DNA of 36,585 nt from Bondarzewia mesenterica (taxonomy: Eukaryota; Basidiomycota; Agaricomycetes; Russulales; Bondarzewiaceae), in contig SGPL01000316.1 in assembly GCA_004802705.1 (NCBI GenBank), positions 1 to 36,585 of the forward strand, written 5' to 3'. The notes beneath the pieces are model-generated. The model saw only the letters and a list, made by a program, of their open reading frames with translations. It was not told the origin of the DNA and searched no databases. Positions 1-12,954 of this stretch are shown here, piece after piece. The stretch's first letter is position 1. Every line of letters begins with the position of its first letter. Position numbers and translations under genes: made by a program.

Positions 1-837
1 AATTTACGATGTATGTTCCAAATGCCGGTAGTCAGACGGCCCAATCGACGGTCTGTTCCGATATCCGTATGTGAGGTGGTGCCGCAGGCCCGCCCGAAAC
101 GTCGGTAGTCGACCCTCTGGCCCACACATACCTCTGGCGTGGCTTTCAGGGGTCCTGTTCTTCCTTACGTGGTGGGATGCTACACGACTCGAGTCGGTAC
201 CGTAACTAAAAGGTCAATAGTTCGTTCCAAGGTGATACAATGGACAAGGTCCAGGTAAGTTAGCCTATTGCGCAAGCAGGCTTATTCTTCTTCAAGACCT
301 ATCTTGAATCACGGAATTAGATGTTTAAGCTAATTGAGCACCTCTTGTCTCAACTATAGTCAATCGTGCACTCTGGGCAACAGTAGTATAATCCCGAGGT
401 TTTCAGCGATGTAGGACGTAGGCATTAGTAGTACATTCAAATCTTCGAGATATCTCTCTTCCTCTGCTTGTAAGTTAGCAGCCAACGCACAGGACGCTTG
501 CAGATGAGCTCAGGTAACCAAAATCAGCCGCGATAGCTACTTAAAAACAAGCTCGCCAAATTAGTTAAATCACTTCTTCTATCTAGTCCGCGGGGAAACG
601 CTACTAGTGACTATATGCCTAACTAACTGGTTGCGAGACTGGAAACGATAACAAGTGAGATATAATGTACAGGGGGTATAATACAGATATATCAAACAAG
701 GAACAACGCAAAGTCCAAGTATCATACCCGGCCTATGTATAGGGATGAAAATCACTGACCGCCTCGAGGTTCGAGCCTCATAAACATGAAAATATCGTAA
801 TCGGAACCAAACATATTTGACGAGGTTAATCATCAAC
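1..837. other. Left-edge intergenic stretch, no gene seen
   Basis: No open frame here resembles a protein. The longest, on the minus strand at 579-836, is rich in Tyr, Cys and Arg and lacks domain-like blocks or a consistent intron pattern. The stretch presumably holds the 3' untranslated region of the transporter that ends at 838, and whatever lies beyond the left edge. No repeats or RNA genes were recognised. Confidence 0.5.
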
Positions 838-3118
838 TCAAACTTGACTGGGACCCTTCTCGGATGCGGCCTTGCGCTCTGCTTCGATCAACTTCGCGAT
901 TTTCAAGTCCTAGAACAAAAAATTAGTTGACCACGGTCAAAAGGGAAGTTGAAAGACAGTAAACGCGCGACTTACAATGCAAGGCGCGAACTTGCTCTTC
1001 TGCCTTATGCGGGTGCCGTATTTATAGAACAGGAAAGGCATCGGTGCGAGCAGGAGGCCGACACAGCCAATGAGGGTCGAAGCCCAGTTGATATGCATCT
1101 ACAAAAGGAATATGGCAGGGTAAATGGATGGTCGATACGTAGCGAGTCAAAGGCAGACGCGCACCCCTTCAAACATCTGAACGGTGAACAGAGGGAATGC
1201 AGCTCCGACCGCGGATCGACACATTGTGTTTGCGGCGAATGCGGATGCAGAATACATGCTATACAAAGCATCAGTAAATGACGGTAATTCATCGTCATTG
1301 TGATGAGAAAAACACGCACAGATACGTATCGACAAGATAATTCTATTCAAATGAATCGGTTTCAAAAAAAAAAGAAATTAATACAACTCCAAAAAACCCG
1401 GTTCAAGACGTACCAAGAACGACATGAAGATAAGTGTGATGGCAAACCCAATCACGATCGTGCTGATTGCGGGGACGTACCAGGGCACGGACGAGTATTC
1501 GCCCGTCCACCCAAGCCAGAAGATACCGATAACAAGCGCGGGACCACCAAACATCGCGCCATATAATCGCTTTTCAGGAGGCGGAAATCCGCGCCATTCC
1601 TTCATGAGCATGGGGTACGATTTCGAGAGGTAGAGGTTGAAGAACGCGCCGACGGTGGTGCCGATGCCGGCGCCGATGAAGATGAGGCCATCTTGGCTCA
1701 GCGTTAGCCCATGCTTTCCAATGAAGGTGACAGGGAACGCCTCGAAGACTGATAGTTTGTTGAGTCACATGTGAGCTCTCATACAATACTGTAATTCAGC
1801 AGATACCTCGAGATACTCACGCGCGTAGATGACACCGTAAACAATAGAGAGGTAGATTGTGACGAGGACAAGGATCGGCTCCATGGCCATCATCTTGAAA
1901 GGTCGGGAGATGGTGCGGCTCGCAAGCTGGGAAAGCGAGAATTTGTGCTTCTCCAATTCGGCGTACAGGTCCTTGTTGGCGACAGGGTCAGCCTTCCGCA
2001 GGCGTTTCGCCTAAACCAGAAAACTCTCAATTGCGTGCATCATTGCATTTTCCGACGAATTGAAATACCTTTTTGTGCAGAAGCACAGGTGCAAACGTCT
2101 CAGGCATAAAGAGGATCGCGAGCGCGGTGCAAGCCCCCGCGAACATCATCATGACCCAAAACACCCAGCGCCAACCGAGATAGCTCTCCACGATACTTGA
2201 AGCAAGACATCAACATGAACTAAATCAAAACGACAAAGGCCTTAAGAAACTCACAATCCGCTGACGACTGGCCCCATAACTGGTCCCAAAGCTACTGTTG
2301 TCGCGAACATGGTAGTGGCAGGACCACGTCCAACGGGGTCCCAGACATCGGCGATGAACCCGCCTCCGATTACTAGCGGTGAGCAGGCGAAGAATCCGGA
2401 AAGGAAGCGTGTGACGAGGAGCGTCTGAATATTATGGGCGAGCGCTTGGCCAATATGGAAGATAGTGTAAATTATGAGTGGAAAAATAAACACGGGTTTT
2501 CGACCCAGAACCTCCGAACCCGGACCCCATACGCATGGCCCTGTTTCAAACTTATGTCTAGGCATCTTTTCTACCAGAAAGGTCGGTGATACTCACCTAG
2601 GACGTAGCCTATGAGAAATATGGAGGTGATGAGGTATGATACTTCCGAAGAAATTCCAAATTCTGCTGCGACAAACAACGTCCCTGATGAAGGTGCCGAC
2701 GAAGCAAACGTACTAACAACGAAAAGAGGATGTTCAACAGCTCGTTCCGCACCGACTGAGAAATCGAGAATGAAACTCACACATTGAGTGTCAGGAGACT
2801 CACCAAAACTGTGAGAGCCCACTTGCGCCGCCGTGACCAATTCTGCGGGTTTTCCGGGTCATTGGGTCCATCCCAAGTGACGAGGTTGGGATCTGCTGGA
2901 GGTTGTGGAGGTGCAACCGGCAGAGAGGTTTTTGGCGTAGGCTCATCAGGTTCGTCCCCACCATACTTCTCTATCTCCGCCTCATCATGTACAATCTCCT
3001 CATCGAGTACCGACAATCGTCGACCTACAGGCCCAGCGGCAGTATCTGTCGATGACCGGGGGGGAAGCAAGATGTGTGGCCATCGTGAGCGAATCGTAAA
3101 TGAATTGCGTGGTCGCAA
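838..3118 (-). CDS. MFS transporter, DHA1 (multidrug/polyamine H+ antiporter) type
   Basis: Multi-exon gene for a 12-TM major facilitator. The first exon (3118-2781) encodes a hydrophilic acidic N-tail ending in a DPENPQNWSRRRKW block, typical of fungal DHA1 drug and polyamine exporters just before TM1. Splicing joins SLLTLNV to TFASSAPSSG. Loop motif A is seen as GPGSEVLGRKPVF (near 2500), and motif C-like glycine-rich sequence as TTVALGPVMGPVVSG (near 2280). GWRWVFWVMM marks TM6, and the second half runs through ESVPWYVPAIS-like helices to a basic tail ending EKGPSQV. Clear exon edges are 2712-2597 and 2540-2255; the last exon begins with DLKIAKLIEAE and stops at 838. By family knowledge it exports drugs, polyamines or fungicides across the plasma membrane; the substrate cannot be told. 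It looks intact, with at least seven exons. Confidence 0.9.
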
Positions 3119-4260
3119 AATAGGAGGGCGTATGACGTGCGACAGAAGGAAAAACGGCCCTATCGATTTTTTGTATCTGGAACTCGAACGCGACTCTCGG
3201 TCAAAGATATTAAGTTAAACGGCCGGCGTGCACGAAACCGACATATCAGATTTAGTCATAACCAGCGTTGATGAACAGGATGCGGGTCGGGCTTGGGCTG
3301 GCTTGGGGCGCTGTACCGGTTATCATGCTCAGGAGCATGAAACCGCCGTTAGTCGAACCAAAGTCGAGCATCGAGACATCGCCTTGCGCCAGGCCTGCAG
3401 TGCCTGTTCGAATCTGAGCCTAAGGCCGTACTAGACCTGCCCAAACGATCTCTGAACTATTAAAACGCCTGTGGTGTTGTAGGTGAGTCTTACAGCCTGC
3501 ACAAGCCCCAAAAAGACGACAAGAGAATGCAGGAGAACAGGACATGTCGGAAGGTGATTGTTTCCGGTTGCTGAGCACTTAGCATGATTTTTGGAATGCT
3601 CTAACTTACTGTCGTCGTGACGCGCCGAGGAAATTTTGCTTTGTCAGCGCCCTAAAGATCCACTTGGACGCAAATAGATCTCGTATCCGGCAGTCGGATC
3701 CTCACATAGCCGGTGCAAAAGCACAGTCAAAAAAAATGTCCGCAGCGATTAAGTGGCGTTCCAACTAGGAACTCACCAAGCTTCTTCAATTTTCCAAGTC
3801 TCAGACGGTACAACTCGCGGTTGAGACATGTTAGGACACGCATTGCTAAGTAGCACATGGAGGCCTCGTTGATCATCGATTACGTTCCAGGACCATCTGA
3901 GTGCACTTCAACAAACCGGTGCCTATGAGTGCGGGCTGTACGAATATTTCATTGAACGTCCGCGAGTGCCGTACCGCTTGGTCGCATCACCGGCTCTGGG
4001 ATCTTCGTCTGGACGGATAAGTAGAAGCACGAAGTACGATAGCATGCGAGGCAAAAGAAGTAAACTTCAGTAGACTTCAGTTGGTTGCAATTGCGATCGG
4101 ACAAGACTTGGCAGCGACAGAAAATACCAGAAAATACCTCGGGTACTCGGGTGTATAATCTATCCACCAGGAGGACCTGACGATTGACCGCATCCAGGTA
4201 CCACAACGACATAATAGCCCCGCGGCCTCCGCAATTGTTCCCAAAATGTACATCGTCGCC
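3119..4260. other. Intergenic stretch between MFS transporter and NDC1
   Basis: About 1.1 kb without a convincing gene. It should contain the transporter promoter (right of 3118) and the 3' end of NDC1. Small open frames at 3228-3434 (plus) and 3949-4212 (minus) show no family features or matching splice sites. Short direct repeats occur near 4060-4140 (two copies of an AGACTTCAGT-like and two of an AGAAAATACC-like motif), judged to be simple-sequence noise. Confidence 0.5.
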
Positions 4261-6837
4261 CTAGTGGTAGTCTACAAACCCTTGTAGCTTGCTGGCTGTC
4301 CGAGGCGGAAATTTGAATGCGGACAGCTTGTCGCCAAATGTCCTCACCACGCGCACGACGCCTTCCTTCAATGCTAGAAGTGTACCACCTCTATCAATGA
4401 TCGAGGTGTGATTGACAACAGCAGCCAAGGACTCACCGTCTCCCACGACTGCCAGCACGTCACCCGCATGCGCGACTTCCAGGCGGACGCGCGCGCGGGC
4501 CTCCCTTTCCATTGGAGGCAGCAGCTCCTCATCTGATGAAGGTGGTGGAGCCCGAGCGCTAAGCTCTGTCTGATACTCCTCGATAGCCGTCAAATACGAA
4601 AGCATCGCTTCCAAAATGCGCGGAATGTCTCGTTGTACAACGCCATAGCGATCCTCGGTCAGGGACGCGCACACGAGATGAGACAATACTGCGGTGAGGT
4701 TCGCTCTAAACACATTTTCAAGGAATCAAACGATGGAATTACCTTCCACAGCCAGAACATCCACTTGGCGGTAGGGCAAAGATGCCTCTGCCGCCTTATT
4801 AATCCTCTCCCTCCGCCACCAATCTCCACATTGCTCCCAGAGCCGCACGAGACTACTAGGGATAAATGCATGCAGCGCGTGCTTCACAGCATTGGCGCCG
4901 CAAGCCGGAGCAGTGACGACCTTCGCAGGAGCCTCGGTTGTGATCAAGGCCAATGGTTGCTTTACAGCAGCTGCAGGCGACTCGATGGCCTTGAACAACT
5001 CTGGTAGATGTGCAGTGGTCATCTGGACGGTACTCTGGACCACCTGTGTTATTGCACCGTCGGCAGCTATGGAGTCGATGACAGAGCGAACAGGTGTCGA
5101 CTCGGGGGCTTTGAAGATTGCTTTGCGTATAAGAGGGGTGGAAGGTGGCTCTGGATTCTTCGGTTTTAAGGGCACAGGAGCTGCTGCTTAATAGAAGTTG
5201 GATCCGGCATAGAGGTAGTCAAACAATGCGACCTTACCTGGCGGTGGTGCAGGCTGTCCTCTACGCAACAGGAGTTGATAATCCTTCCCAAGAAAGAGGA
5301 GCGACTCGCGAAGGAGGGTAGACCATAGAGAGGGGTTGTACTTCTGGTCACCAAACAGAGCGGTACGGCGGGCGCTTGCAGCCGACGAATCTTCTTCCGC
5401 TAGTTTTTTGAGCTCGTAAAAAGCAAAGTACTTGTAGTACACGTCGGAAGACGTGACTGCAGATACGAGCGTTGCTGACGGATCAGGCGTTTGATGTGCT
5501 ACTAGGACCGGCTGGGCGAAGAAATTCAACACGATATTGAAACATCGTGATGACGAGAAAGGATACCAACCTCTTGCACTTTCTCATCGAATAATCTCTC
5601 CGTAAAATCCCAGCTTGTTACGATTGAGAGTCCCAGGAAAGATGATCGGCACAGAAGGGGCCAATGCCGCAGAAAGAGCACTATCGTCCATGATCCTCTC
5701 AAGAAATGGGCGTAAAAAGGCCGTAATATCATAGAGACTCCAGGCAGTCTCAAGAGCACAGGAAGAGCAAGCGAACGTACAAGACCGAATGCGACGGTAT
5801 ACGCCGACAGGACGAGAGGTGTAAAGACCAGGGCTGTCAAGCCAGCCAAGGCTGCATGATAGGTTTGTGGGGTAGCAAAAGTAGTTCTGAAGGGCTGCTC
5901 ACTTTGGTGTAAACATCACGAAGTGCATAAGACAATGAAAGATGAACGCACCAATATTCGCGTAGATTGCCAGTGTACGGCAAGGCGGTCTAGCATGATA
6001 CTTCGTGTATGAAAGCCCACTGCTAACGCTATTTGGGCAAAAACAAGAAAGAGGAAGCGGCCGTTGAAGTAATATGGATGCTTTCTGGTAGACGCAATCA
6101 ATAACAAAGATCTGTGAGGATCATACTTGATCCAGAGACGAACCTTGATTTAACAAAAACAGCCAGTGGGTGATCGCCGCGAGAATTTGGGGCCTCACTT
6201 GCGTATGCGCTGACTATATGCAGCGCAGTGAAGCATGTAGCAGAAAACATATAGGTTGCGAGGGCATGCAGTGTACTAGGCTTTGAGAATGCACTTTTGA
6301 ACGTCTGAGATGGGGAAGACGCAGCAGAAGGAGTTGCTAGTTGTAATAAATTATGAGCAAACAATATAATAAGAAATGAATGAAGAATAGCTTCAATTTT
6401 GCACTCGCAGCAAGCTGGGCTCAGCGCCCAAGACCATGCTTACAGACAATGCACCAACGCACGCACCGTCTGAAAAGATGATTTGACGTTCGAGACTCAC
6501 CTGTGAGCTGCACTTTTCGCATCACCACAACTGGCACGATTCCGAAAGCCCATGCAAGGGCTGTGAGGAGCAGCGTTGATGGTAGAAAGGGAAGAAATGG
6601 TATGGTTGTGATGCCCAGTTGCGATCTCCCACGGTACCATGCAGCCCAAAATGTCGTCAAAACCCAGGTGAGAATGGCAGAAGAGAGAAATGTTCCAGAG
6701 AGTAAACGGTGGCGTAACACATTGCGAACGAGTGGTTCGTAGGTCTGTGTGGCAGGAGGAACAGGAGCGGCCGATCTGGCAGAGATTTTGGACGTTATAG
6801 CGCGTATTGGATTCGTCGAGCTTGATTGTCCCAACAT
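4261..6837 (-). CDS. NDC1: Nucleoporin NDC1 (Ndc1/Nup transmembrane family)
   Basis: Transmembrane nucleoporin that anchors the nuclear pore complex in the pore membrane and, in fungi, helps insert the spindle pole body. The N-terminal exon (from ATG at 6837) has the family opening YEPLVRNVLRHRLLSG followed by paired hydrophobic segments. Further membrane helices lie in exons around 6364-6098, 6107-5916 and 5849-5526, giving about six to seven in total. The conserved block after the last helix is clear: SSDVYYKYFAFYELKKLA, then ALFGDQKYNPSLW, then LLFLGKDYQLLLRRG (5520-5240). A Pro/Ala-rich linker follows, then a soluble C-terminal helical domain (VFRANLTAVLSHLVCASLTE onward) ending GFVDYH at 4261. 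Splice junctions keep frame in every segment checked. The start lies only ~230 bp from the Helitron end at 7064. The gene looks intact. Confidence 0.9.
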
Positions 6838-7063
6838 TTCGGCAGCCCACCGATGCGCAAGAACGACAAAGAAACTGAGGCTTGCTTCTTAAACACAGAA
6901 CGACTGTCTTCTGTGTAGGTCGCTACGGAGACTAGGCTTGCTCCAAGGCCACAGCGCGTCGCGTCGTATCGTCACACAAAGACACGGTGTGACAAGTTGT
7001 GACACCGAGACGTGATGAGCGCGTGCGGAGGCGTGCGGCTCCGGGCTTTCAACACAAAAATGA
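6838..7063. promoter_or_regulatory. Residual NDC1 upstream region cut off by a Helitron
   Basis: Only 226 bp separate the NDC1 start codon from the Helitron terminus at 7064. This interval must therefore hold the native proximal promoter and 5' untranslated region, and everything further upstream is transposon. It is GC-rich with several CACACGGTG/TGTGACAC-like inverted stretches near 6975-7010. No clear TATA box was seen. Promoter function is inferred from position only. Confidence 0.4.
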
Positions 7064-7076
7064 CTAGTGTAGAACC

Positions 7077-7091
7077 CGTGACGTTGTCACG
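7077..7091 (-). terminator. Outer Helitron 3' terminal hairpin (rolling-circle stop signal)
   Basis: On the minus strand the stem CGTGAC pairs with GTCACG around loop AAC. Nine nucleotides follow, then the terminal CTAG at 7067-7064 and a target T. In Helitrons this hairpin marks the end of the transferred strand. The nested element has the same hairpin with one base pair swapped (A-T to G-C), so pairing is conserved. Confidence 0.9.
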
Positions 7092-10000
7092 CATAAGCAA
7101 GGCTTTATCCGAGTTCTCATCAGTCATGCATGTGCAACTGCAAAGTTCTCAAGTGTCTGCCCTAAAGCAAGTCAAATGAAGCCAACCATTACTTTTTTTA
7201 ACACAAATTATACATAACAAACGCACAACAAATAAGAACCAATAAGACAAATTATAAATCAAAATTCACCTGTAAAAGAGATCATAAGCAACCGAAACTT
7301 GAATAAGTAATAAACTTACAAATGGGATTTTTCTTTTTCAAGCACAACTTGAATTATGCAAGCAAGGATATGGAACCTACATTGCGTCAGTAAGTCTTCA
7401 AAAAAAACAAAGCCGATCTGCTCACCAATTACTGATGATTAAGCAAACTTGACAGAACCTCCGTATAAACAATATTTTTGGTGCGAGTATCGTCCGATCC
7501 TTCAGGAAATAACACCTTGATCCTGACTCCAGATGTGCATCGAGATAGTGCAACGTAGAGTTGTCCATGAGAGAAGATGAGTATATGCAAATCAATGCTG
7601 ACATGTTTGACCGATTGGCCTTGAGCTTTATTGATGGTCATAGCAAATGCTAGATGTACTGGAAATTGGCGACGGGAGAGTGAAATGGGTAAATCCTCGG
7701 CTGATGGCTCGATTGTAATCCTGAGGATAAACACAACTTTTCCTGCATGACGTCCTCCTAAAATTCGGCACTGTAAGACACGTGATTTAATGTCCAACAG
7801 AATCATGCGTGTCCCATTACAAAGGCCACTTGAGGGGCTGAGATTGCAAAGAAGCATAAGTGGACATCCATATTTTATTTTGAGATGTGCCAAAGGAAGG
7901 CCAGAAACATTGATCGAGTTGAGATATTCCATCGGGTAGGCCTGCATGACTCCAATCATCTTATCGATTCCTATAACAATTGATTCTTCTCCTGGAAACT
8001 GTGCGAGAATAGAATGATTGATGTCATCGACAGTATCATTTTTGCTTGACAGAATTGTATGATCGAGGAAGTAGTGATCCGGTTTTGGTCCGCCTGCAAT
8101 TTCTGGATAAAGTGCATTGATAAGGCCATCCATCGTATTGTCCACCATTTTTATATTGGCCGGCAACTTGATTGACTTGTCAGCAGCCAAGCCTTGCCCA
8201 GATCCTACTTCTAACAGCCAGTGGGCGAAGGCATCGCTCTCCGGGGTCAACTGCATATTTTGTATGAGGTGGAAGACATAGATACTTGTCCATAATCGAG
8301 ATCGACGAAGAGAAGCATTTATGATCTGCTCTCTGGACCCCCTTGGGACAACAGGCAGGACTTGTCGAAAATCTCTACTGAACAACACAGTGATCCCTCT
8401 AAAGGGTTGATCTTTGTCCATAAGGTCCCTTATCGTGTGATCCAAGGCCTCGATAGCATGTCAGTGCTGCATGGGTACTTCATCCCAAATGATGATGCCG
8501 GTGTATTGTAAAACCTTATGAAGATCAGAGTTCTTTGTGATTCTGCAGGTAGAAGTTTCATGAACAAGAATAGGAATGTGGAACCATGAATGAGCCATGC
8601 GACCACCGTCCAAAAGGAGAGATGCGATTCCTGAAGAAGCGACACATAGAGCGACCTTTCCCATAGAGTGAACAGCGGCTGCAATAGTATTGTAGACATA
8701 TGTTTTTCCACCTCCACCTGCACTGTGAAGAAAGAATAATTTTCCTTGATTTCTCGTGACAGACTCCATGACCGCATTGAATGCTGCTCTTTATTCTGCA
8801 TTGAACTGCTCCAATCGGTCTTCCACCTCCAAGGTGAGATCCGCCCTATCATAGTCAAGCTCTTCTTGAAGCATGAAATTGTCCTAGATGCCTTCCCATT
8901 GATTTTGAGGTAATGACATTGGAGGAAAGTCTGTTAAATTTTTTCCTGAATGAAGAAGCAGCTTTTGTAGCAAGAACAACCCATAATCGTAAATGTTGTC
9001 CTCTGAAGGCTCCACATGATGATGGCCTTGCAAGATGACTCACACGTCATCGCACAAAGTTTCTTTGTATCGGTTCCACAATGCTGCAGGATCAGTAGGT
9101 TGACAAAACAACAGCAAGGTGACAAAAAGACTCCATAATTAGCCACCAGTCTGCATTCCTCCTGCCTCTGTAAGGCATTGATCCCACTCATTATCATCCT
9201 CCAATAGGCCACGGGCAAGGCAGGTAGCCTTATATGTTGGATGTTCTACTCCATTAAATGTCCGCAACTCCTTCCAATCCTTTGCCCCCTTGATAATAGT
9301 CAGGAGCATCCTCAGGTAAAACCACTCGCCAGCTGAAGGTGGGACAAAATACATCCTTCTAATGGCAAATTGTTCCTGTCAGACCTTCTACCTCTGCTCA
9401 CTTTTAAGCCAAACAAAGTGCTGAGGAAAATCTTGATATGTATAGTTATTGGCCTCTGGAATGTCTTAATTGGCTTTGAACCATTCTGTCAGCTGAGTCT
9501 TGTTAGAGGCAGTTTGATCTAGCACGTCTAGTGCTTCATCTTCAGGATCAAAAAAGACTTATTGATCATCTTGCAGATGGATGGGAAGACGATAAACTGT
9601 AGGCAGCTCCAAGTGCATCGGAAACTCGAAAACATGCCAGCAAGCCTCGACTGGTCCAATGTAGCGAGCATCAACATATTCTTTGATCTCGTCCACTTCG
9701 CCCAACTCGAGAGTCGCACGATCATGGCCCTTGTAGATGTACTTGTGGATATACTTGATAGCTTTGATAGAAGCACATATCTCCACATTGATGTGACAAT
9801 CGTATTTCGCAGAGAGATAAGGATTATGTGGGACCACATCACGATTATCGAAGACATGCCCAGACCTATTGGCAAAAGTTCGTCCATTGTTCGGCCTGGA
9901 GTATTGTGGGTATCCATCCTCTCCAAATCGGGTATCTTCAGAAAATTCTTTGGAGTAGTTTTTGGAGCACTTTTCATCGACCATGCATAGAGCATTTGGA

Positions 10001-12079
10001 TGTTCAGGACCACAAGGACCATGAAGCATGCACTTGGTAACAGTCTGATGAAGCAAGGGATGTACCTCAGGATCTGGAAGCTGGGCCGAAACAATGCTGT
10101 CTACATGTTCAGCATTATGTATTTTATCATGAGATTTGAGAAAAAGTAAAAGGTGCATATGAGGAAGACCACATTTTTGAAACTCGATGGTATAAACCAT
10201 GCCCGTGACCTCGCCATATAAACCCTTCTTAATTTCTTCAAGCAAGGCCTTTTTTTTCTGATGGAATATGCATGCCACAATGTCAGGTCAGTCCGATGCA
10301 TGCTGATGTCTAGCAAGGCAATCAGGATCATTGTCATTTCCCACAAAAGGCAATAGTGCCTCTTCAATCTCGGGCCACTTTGGATTTGCTGTCATGGTAA
10401 GGAAGATATCGAGCTTGTGACAGTAGCGACAGATGGCCATAGAATCCTGAAAGAGTTGATACATATGACGGGCACTACCAGCATGAGTAGAAGGAAGGAT
10501 GATACAGTTTCCATGCTGAGCCAAATCTGGAGCTTCATCGGCATTATTCATAACATCACATAATCCACGATAAGTGTCAGCGCGAATGTCCTTTTGATGA
10601 GTTTTGATCCAAAAAAAGGTTGCTCTCTTCCACTGATGCCCAAGCATCTACCACGTATTGCTGAAACAACTTGCCACCACGAAATACGATATCTGGATCA
10701 GCTATTCGAGGATGCAGCCGATATGCATAATAACATCGCTGACTGACGTATGGACAGCGAACTTGACCTTCATGTCCTGGGAGAGATGGAATCTTTGTGT
10801 GCCAGCCTTGTTCTCCATGAGGGAAAAGAAGAACATAATGCAATGGAGAATAAACAGGACTCAGATGGCTGATCCTTTTGAGATAGCCCCCCTCGAAGCC
10901 GAACAATAATATCTCGGTGCTCGTTCACCTCTTCTTCTCCACTTCCAGGGATGATGGCAGCGACTTCATTGACAGAAGGCTGATTGTAGCAGCGATGGTC
11001 CGTATTAGCCTGAACAATGATATGTGCAGAGATATCGGCCTATTCTTCAGGAGGCTTTTCACATAAAATCTCATAAGCCTGTTTGTACAAAGGAACATAG
11101 GGATGAGTGTCGTGAAGCATGGCCTGCAAATCTGACATGATGACGGGATTCAAGTTTGGATTGCGAGCAGTCCGTGCGGCAAGCGCAGTATCGGGATCAT
11201 TGATATAAAGTTGAGCATAAGCAGGCTGTTGACCTTCAGATGGAAGGAGGCTTCCCATCTTGTGTGATAAGGATCCATGCAATCGGAATGAATATGGGCC
11301 AGTGCCATTGAATAAGTTGCCATCCAGAGTGACCGCGACAGAAGTAAATGCAAATGCATTATTGTATCTTCGGATATGGTTGCGAAACTCCCTATACGAT
11401 GCAGTGATGTTGGTCAGGAGTGTACGCAAGATTCCAGGAGGTTCTTGAAAAGGAGGAAGTTCGACCTGTCCCTGAAGGCAACACATGCCAAACTGAGGAT
11501 TGATTTGGGATGAGTTCTTTAGCTTTTCTCCTCAAAAGTGTAAAGCATGACACTTTGAACATTCGACATTCATGGACCCTATAGAATGGTGAGCAGCAGG
11601 CTCATGTTATGGCCGACAACCCAAGGGAACATTCGTCTGAGCCTGTGGAGGTGGTAATTGAGCCAGTTCGATAATATGCTGTTGGACATGCTCCTCTTGC
11701 ACTGCTTCCTGTCCTTGCTGCTCCTGCACGATAACTTGAATTGGCTGTAAAATCTCTACTTGTGCCTGATGCTGCACTACTGCTCCATGCCCATGCTGAC
11801 TTTGTAGAGTCACATTGAGCCTAGTATTGGTGACATGGACCACTGGCAAAGGAGTAGGCAAAGCAGCAGAATTCCCGTGACATCTACGAACTCTTTTGGC
11901 ATGCTGAGCCTCAAATCCTTCATGCAACTGCTGATTCCAATCAACGGGCCCTTGTCGAGCTTGATCATGGTGATATGCTGCTTGCCGCTCATGATTTGTG
12001 ATATCATTGTGAGGTATTCCAGGAAAAGCTAAAATGGGGACAGGATAATAATAGGGGCGAGGTAATGCCGAAGTAGAAA

Positions 12080-12185
12080 TCTAAACAGAGTGGAAGGGGT
12101 GCACGCCTAATGCCACGTGAACCACGTGGGCGCCACGCGAGGAACGAGCGCTGGTATTTCCACGAGGGACGAGCAGCTGACTAAG
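12080..12185 (+). repeat. Helitron 5' terminal sequence, copy A (inverted partner at 15579-15683)
   Basis: Begins TCTAAACAGAGTGGAAGGGG and continues GC-rich, with CCACGTG motifs and two copies of a 12-nt CGAGG(A/G)ACGAGC repeat (12138-12149 and 12163-12174). Because the two Helitrons lie head-to-tail in opposite directions, this segment and 15579-15683 look like long terminal inverted repeats 3.5 kb apart. They are in fact the two left ends. Confidence 0.9.
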
Positions 12186-12354
12186 CATATGCAAGGGCCC
12201 CGGCCACCAGCTATCCTTCACTGCCTCAACACAAGGAACCAGTGCTCGAGACTATAAGGAATGGGCACAATAGAATATTTTGCATGCACAGACATGAGGA
12301 TAGCTGTAAAATTTCCTGCTGTGAGAGATGGGCAGCAAATCATGGGCATTAGAC

Positions 12355-12408
12355 TGTCATAATGCTAAACAATTCTTAAAATGTCATAATGCTAAACAAT
12401 TCTTAAAA
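12355..12408 (+). repeat. Perfect 27-bp tandem duplication
   Basis: Two adjacent identical copies (12355-12381 and 12382-12408) start TGTCATAATGCTAAACAATT. The flanking ~200-bp segment (about 12240-12440) is repeated in diverged form at about 12510-12720: both contain an AGACACAAT/GGGCACAAT-like start, TGTCATAAT, an ATCAATAA stretch and GGGCACATTG. The short duplication is thus nested in an older long one. Confidence 0.8.
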
Positions 12409-12954
12409 TAAAATCAATAAGTCTGTTTGGGCACATTGTAATCTTGCATGAGGAATGTGTGCCTCCATGGGCACTTATGTCTTTCACAACTTATAAGCAC
12501 AAGGAGCAAATGCCCAAGCAGTGACCACAGTACAAGAAATAGACACAATAAAGAGTTTTTATGCACAAGCATAAGGGATAGCTTAAAAGTGGGCATGTAG
12601 CTATAGAATTTGCTATGAGGAATGGACAGTGAGTCACAAGCACTCAACTGTCATAATTCTTAAAAAAAAATCAATAAATGAGTCTGTACTTGGGCACATT
12701 GAACCTTTAGCTCAAATATTGATTTTCATGACTTTAAATGATAAGCATAGCAAGCCAACCTTAGTATAGAATGTTAAAATATTATTTTAAGTAATAATAT
12801 CTCAAGTAGTAACAGTAAAAAAGCATGTATGTAAGACTTTGATGAATGTGCCTTGCATTTTACACATATCTAAAGAATATAAACAGGACTTGCAATTTTT
12901 TGTCGTCCACCCATGTAATCTGACTGTATTAATTCTGAGTTCAATTCTGCACCT

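Noticed and set aside
768..784. GAGGTTCGAGCCTC, resembling a tRNA T-arm
   Set aside because: No matching acceptor stem, anticodon arm or A-box at the right distance on either strand.
949..1281. 110-codon plus-strand frame
   Set aside because: Antisense of the last exons of the MFS transporter; no family features.
9562..9990. 142-codon plus-strand frame within the Helitron
   Set aside because: Antisense of the Rep domain, whose minus-strand reading contains the HUH and tyrosine motifs.
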